A stretch of DNA of 7,370 bases from Pseudomonadota bacterium (GTDB lineage: Bacteria; Pseudomonadota; Gammaproteobacteria; Steroidobacterales; Steroidobacteraceae), in the NCBI GenBank assembly GCA_021815905.1, contig JAKAZP010000125.1, positions 1-7,370 on the forward strand, read 5' to 3'. The notes below the pieces were generated by a model. That model saw only the letters and a program-made list of their open reading frames with translations. It had not been told where the DNA came from and ran no database searches. Both the position numbers and the translations under genes were made by a program. Below are positions 6,874 to 7,370 of this stretch, piece after piece; the stretch's first letter is position 1, and every line of letters begins with the position of its first letter.

Positions 6874-7370
6874 GCGCTCGTCACCGGTGCGACGTCCAAG
6901 GGGATCTCGGCCGTGAGCCGCACGCCGCGCGGCGCGAGGCTGTCGACGCGAAGACAGCCGCCGAGGTGTGTGATCCGCTCCTCGAGACCGCGCAGCCCGA
7001 AGTGCCCCGGCCGTGACCATTCGCCCGCCAGCCCCTTGCCGTCGTCGGTGACGGTCACGAGCAGCCGCCTGGGGTCGGCGTGCAGATCGATGCCGACATG
7101 CGTGGCGCGCGCATGCCGCAAGGCGTTGATGAGCCCCTCCTGCGCGACCCGATAGGCGGCCAGAGTCACGCTGGGACCGAGCTCGGCGGCAAGCCCCTGA
7201 CGCAGCGTCAGCACGACCGACGGATGGCGCCGCTGCATCTCGCGCACGAGATTCTCGAGGGCGCCGCCGAGGCGGAGCGTGTCGAGGGAGAGGGGCGCGA
7301 GGCGCGGGATGAGGCCGTGCATGGCATCGTAGAGTCTCGCAGCCTCCTGCGAGATCAGACGGGCCGCATC
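6870..7370 (-). CDS. Sensor histidine kinase, NarX/UhpB class (HATPase_c), N-terminus outside window
   Basis: The last 166 residues of a sensor kinase are present; the reading frame is open through the right edge, and the internal ATG at 7322 is not the start. The fragment opens with the second half of a HisKA_3 dimerisation region (ISQEAARLYDAMHGLIPRLAP, then LDTLRLGGALENLV). The ATP-binding domain follows: N box QEGLINALRHARAT (77-90, with E78 and N82), G1 box DDGKGL (109-114) and G2 box GLRGLEERI (125-133). The phosphorylated histidine, any sensor or PAS domain and any membrane segments would lie beyond 7370 and cannot be judged. The stop TGA at 6870-6872 overlaps the GTG start of the response regulator, so the two proteins almost certainly form a cognate pair in one operon with the kinase first. 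The stimulus is unknown. Confidence 0.92.
   Translation of the reverse strand, partial: DAARLISQEAARLYDAMHGLIPRLAPLSLDTLRLGGALENLVREMQRRHPSVVLTLRQGLAAELGPSVTLAAYRVAQEGLINALRHARATHVGIDLHADPRRLLVTVTDDGKGLAGEWSRPGHFGLRGLEERITHLGGCLRVDSLAPRGVRLTAEIPLDVAPVTSA

Noticed and set aside
6874..7020. Upstream extension of the response regulator to an ATG at 7020
   Set aside because: The added 49 residues are Arg-rich sequence read out of frame through the kinase gene; the receiver domain begins normally at the GTG at 6873, which overlaps the kinase stop.

Overview
The window is very GC-rich (roughly 70% by eye), densely coded and built from chromosomal, non-mobile genes. The full-length Lhr helicase, the DUF3014 protein and the NarX/UhpB-type two-component pair fit a high-GC proteobacterium, most likely a gamma- or betaproteobacterium from an environmental lineage. 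That placement is inference from gene content and codon use; there is no rRNA or other marker to settle it. I see no insertion sequence, phage gene, CRISPR array, tRNA or rRNA.

Layout. Positions 1-4168 (minus strand) hold most of lhr, the large helicase-related protein, starting at 4168 and running off the left edge after 1389 codons. A 124-bp divergent intergenic region separates it from a plus-strand cluster of three tightly packed genes. These are a membrane-anchored DUF3014 protein (4293-5216), an unrecognised probable lipoprotein (conventional ORF 5305-5940, probably starting further upstream and overlapping the DUF3014 gene), and an 85-residue protein that is little more than a SWIM-type zinc finger (5957-6214). 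On the far side, converging on this cluster, are a LuxR-family response regulator (6238-6873, minus) and its NarX/UhpB-class histidine kinase (6870 to beyond 7370, minus). The last two overlap by the 4 bases GTGA.

How the genes work together. Lhr is a DNA-repair helicase acting alone or with partners not visible here. The three plus-strand genes look like an operon by spacing; two of the products are probably envelope proteins of unknown function and the third is a small putative nucleic-acid or protein-binding zinc finger. The kinase and regulator form one phosphorelay whose stimulus and targets cannot be read from this window.

I did not find a convincing new multi-gene system. The points most worth a second look are the missing canonical start codon for the probable lipoprotein, four CCACA pentamers spaced exactly 11 bp apart just upstream of the SWIM gene, a >1000-codon antisense reading frame in register with lhr, and a strong excess of the palindrome CTCGAG in genes on both strands.
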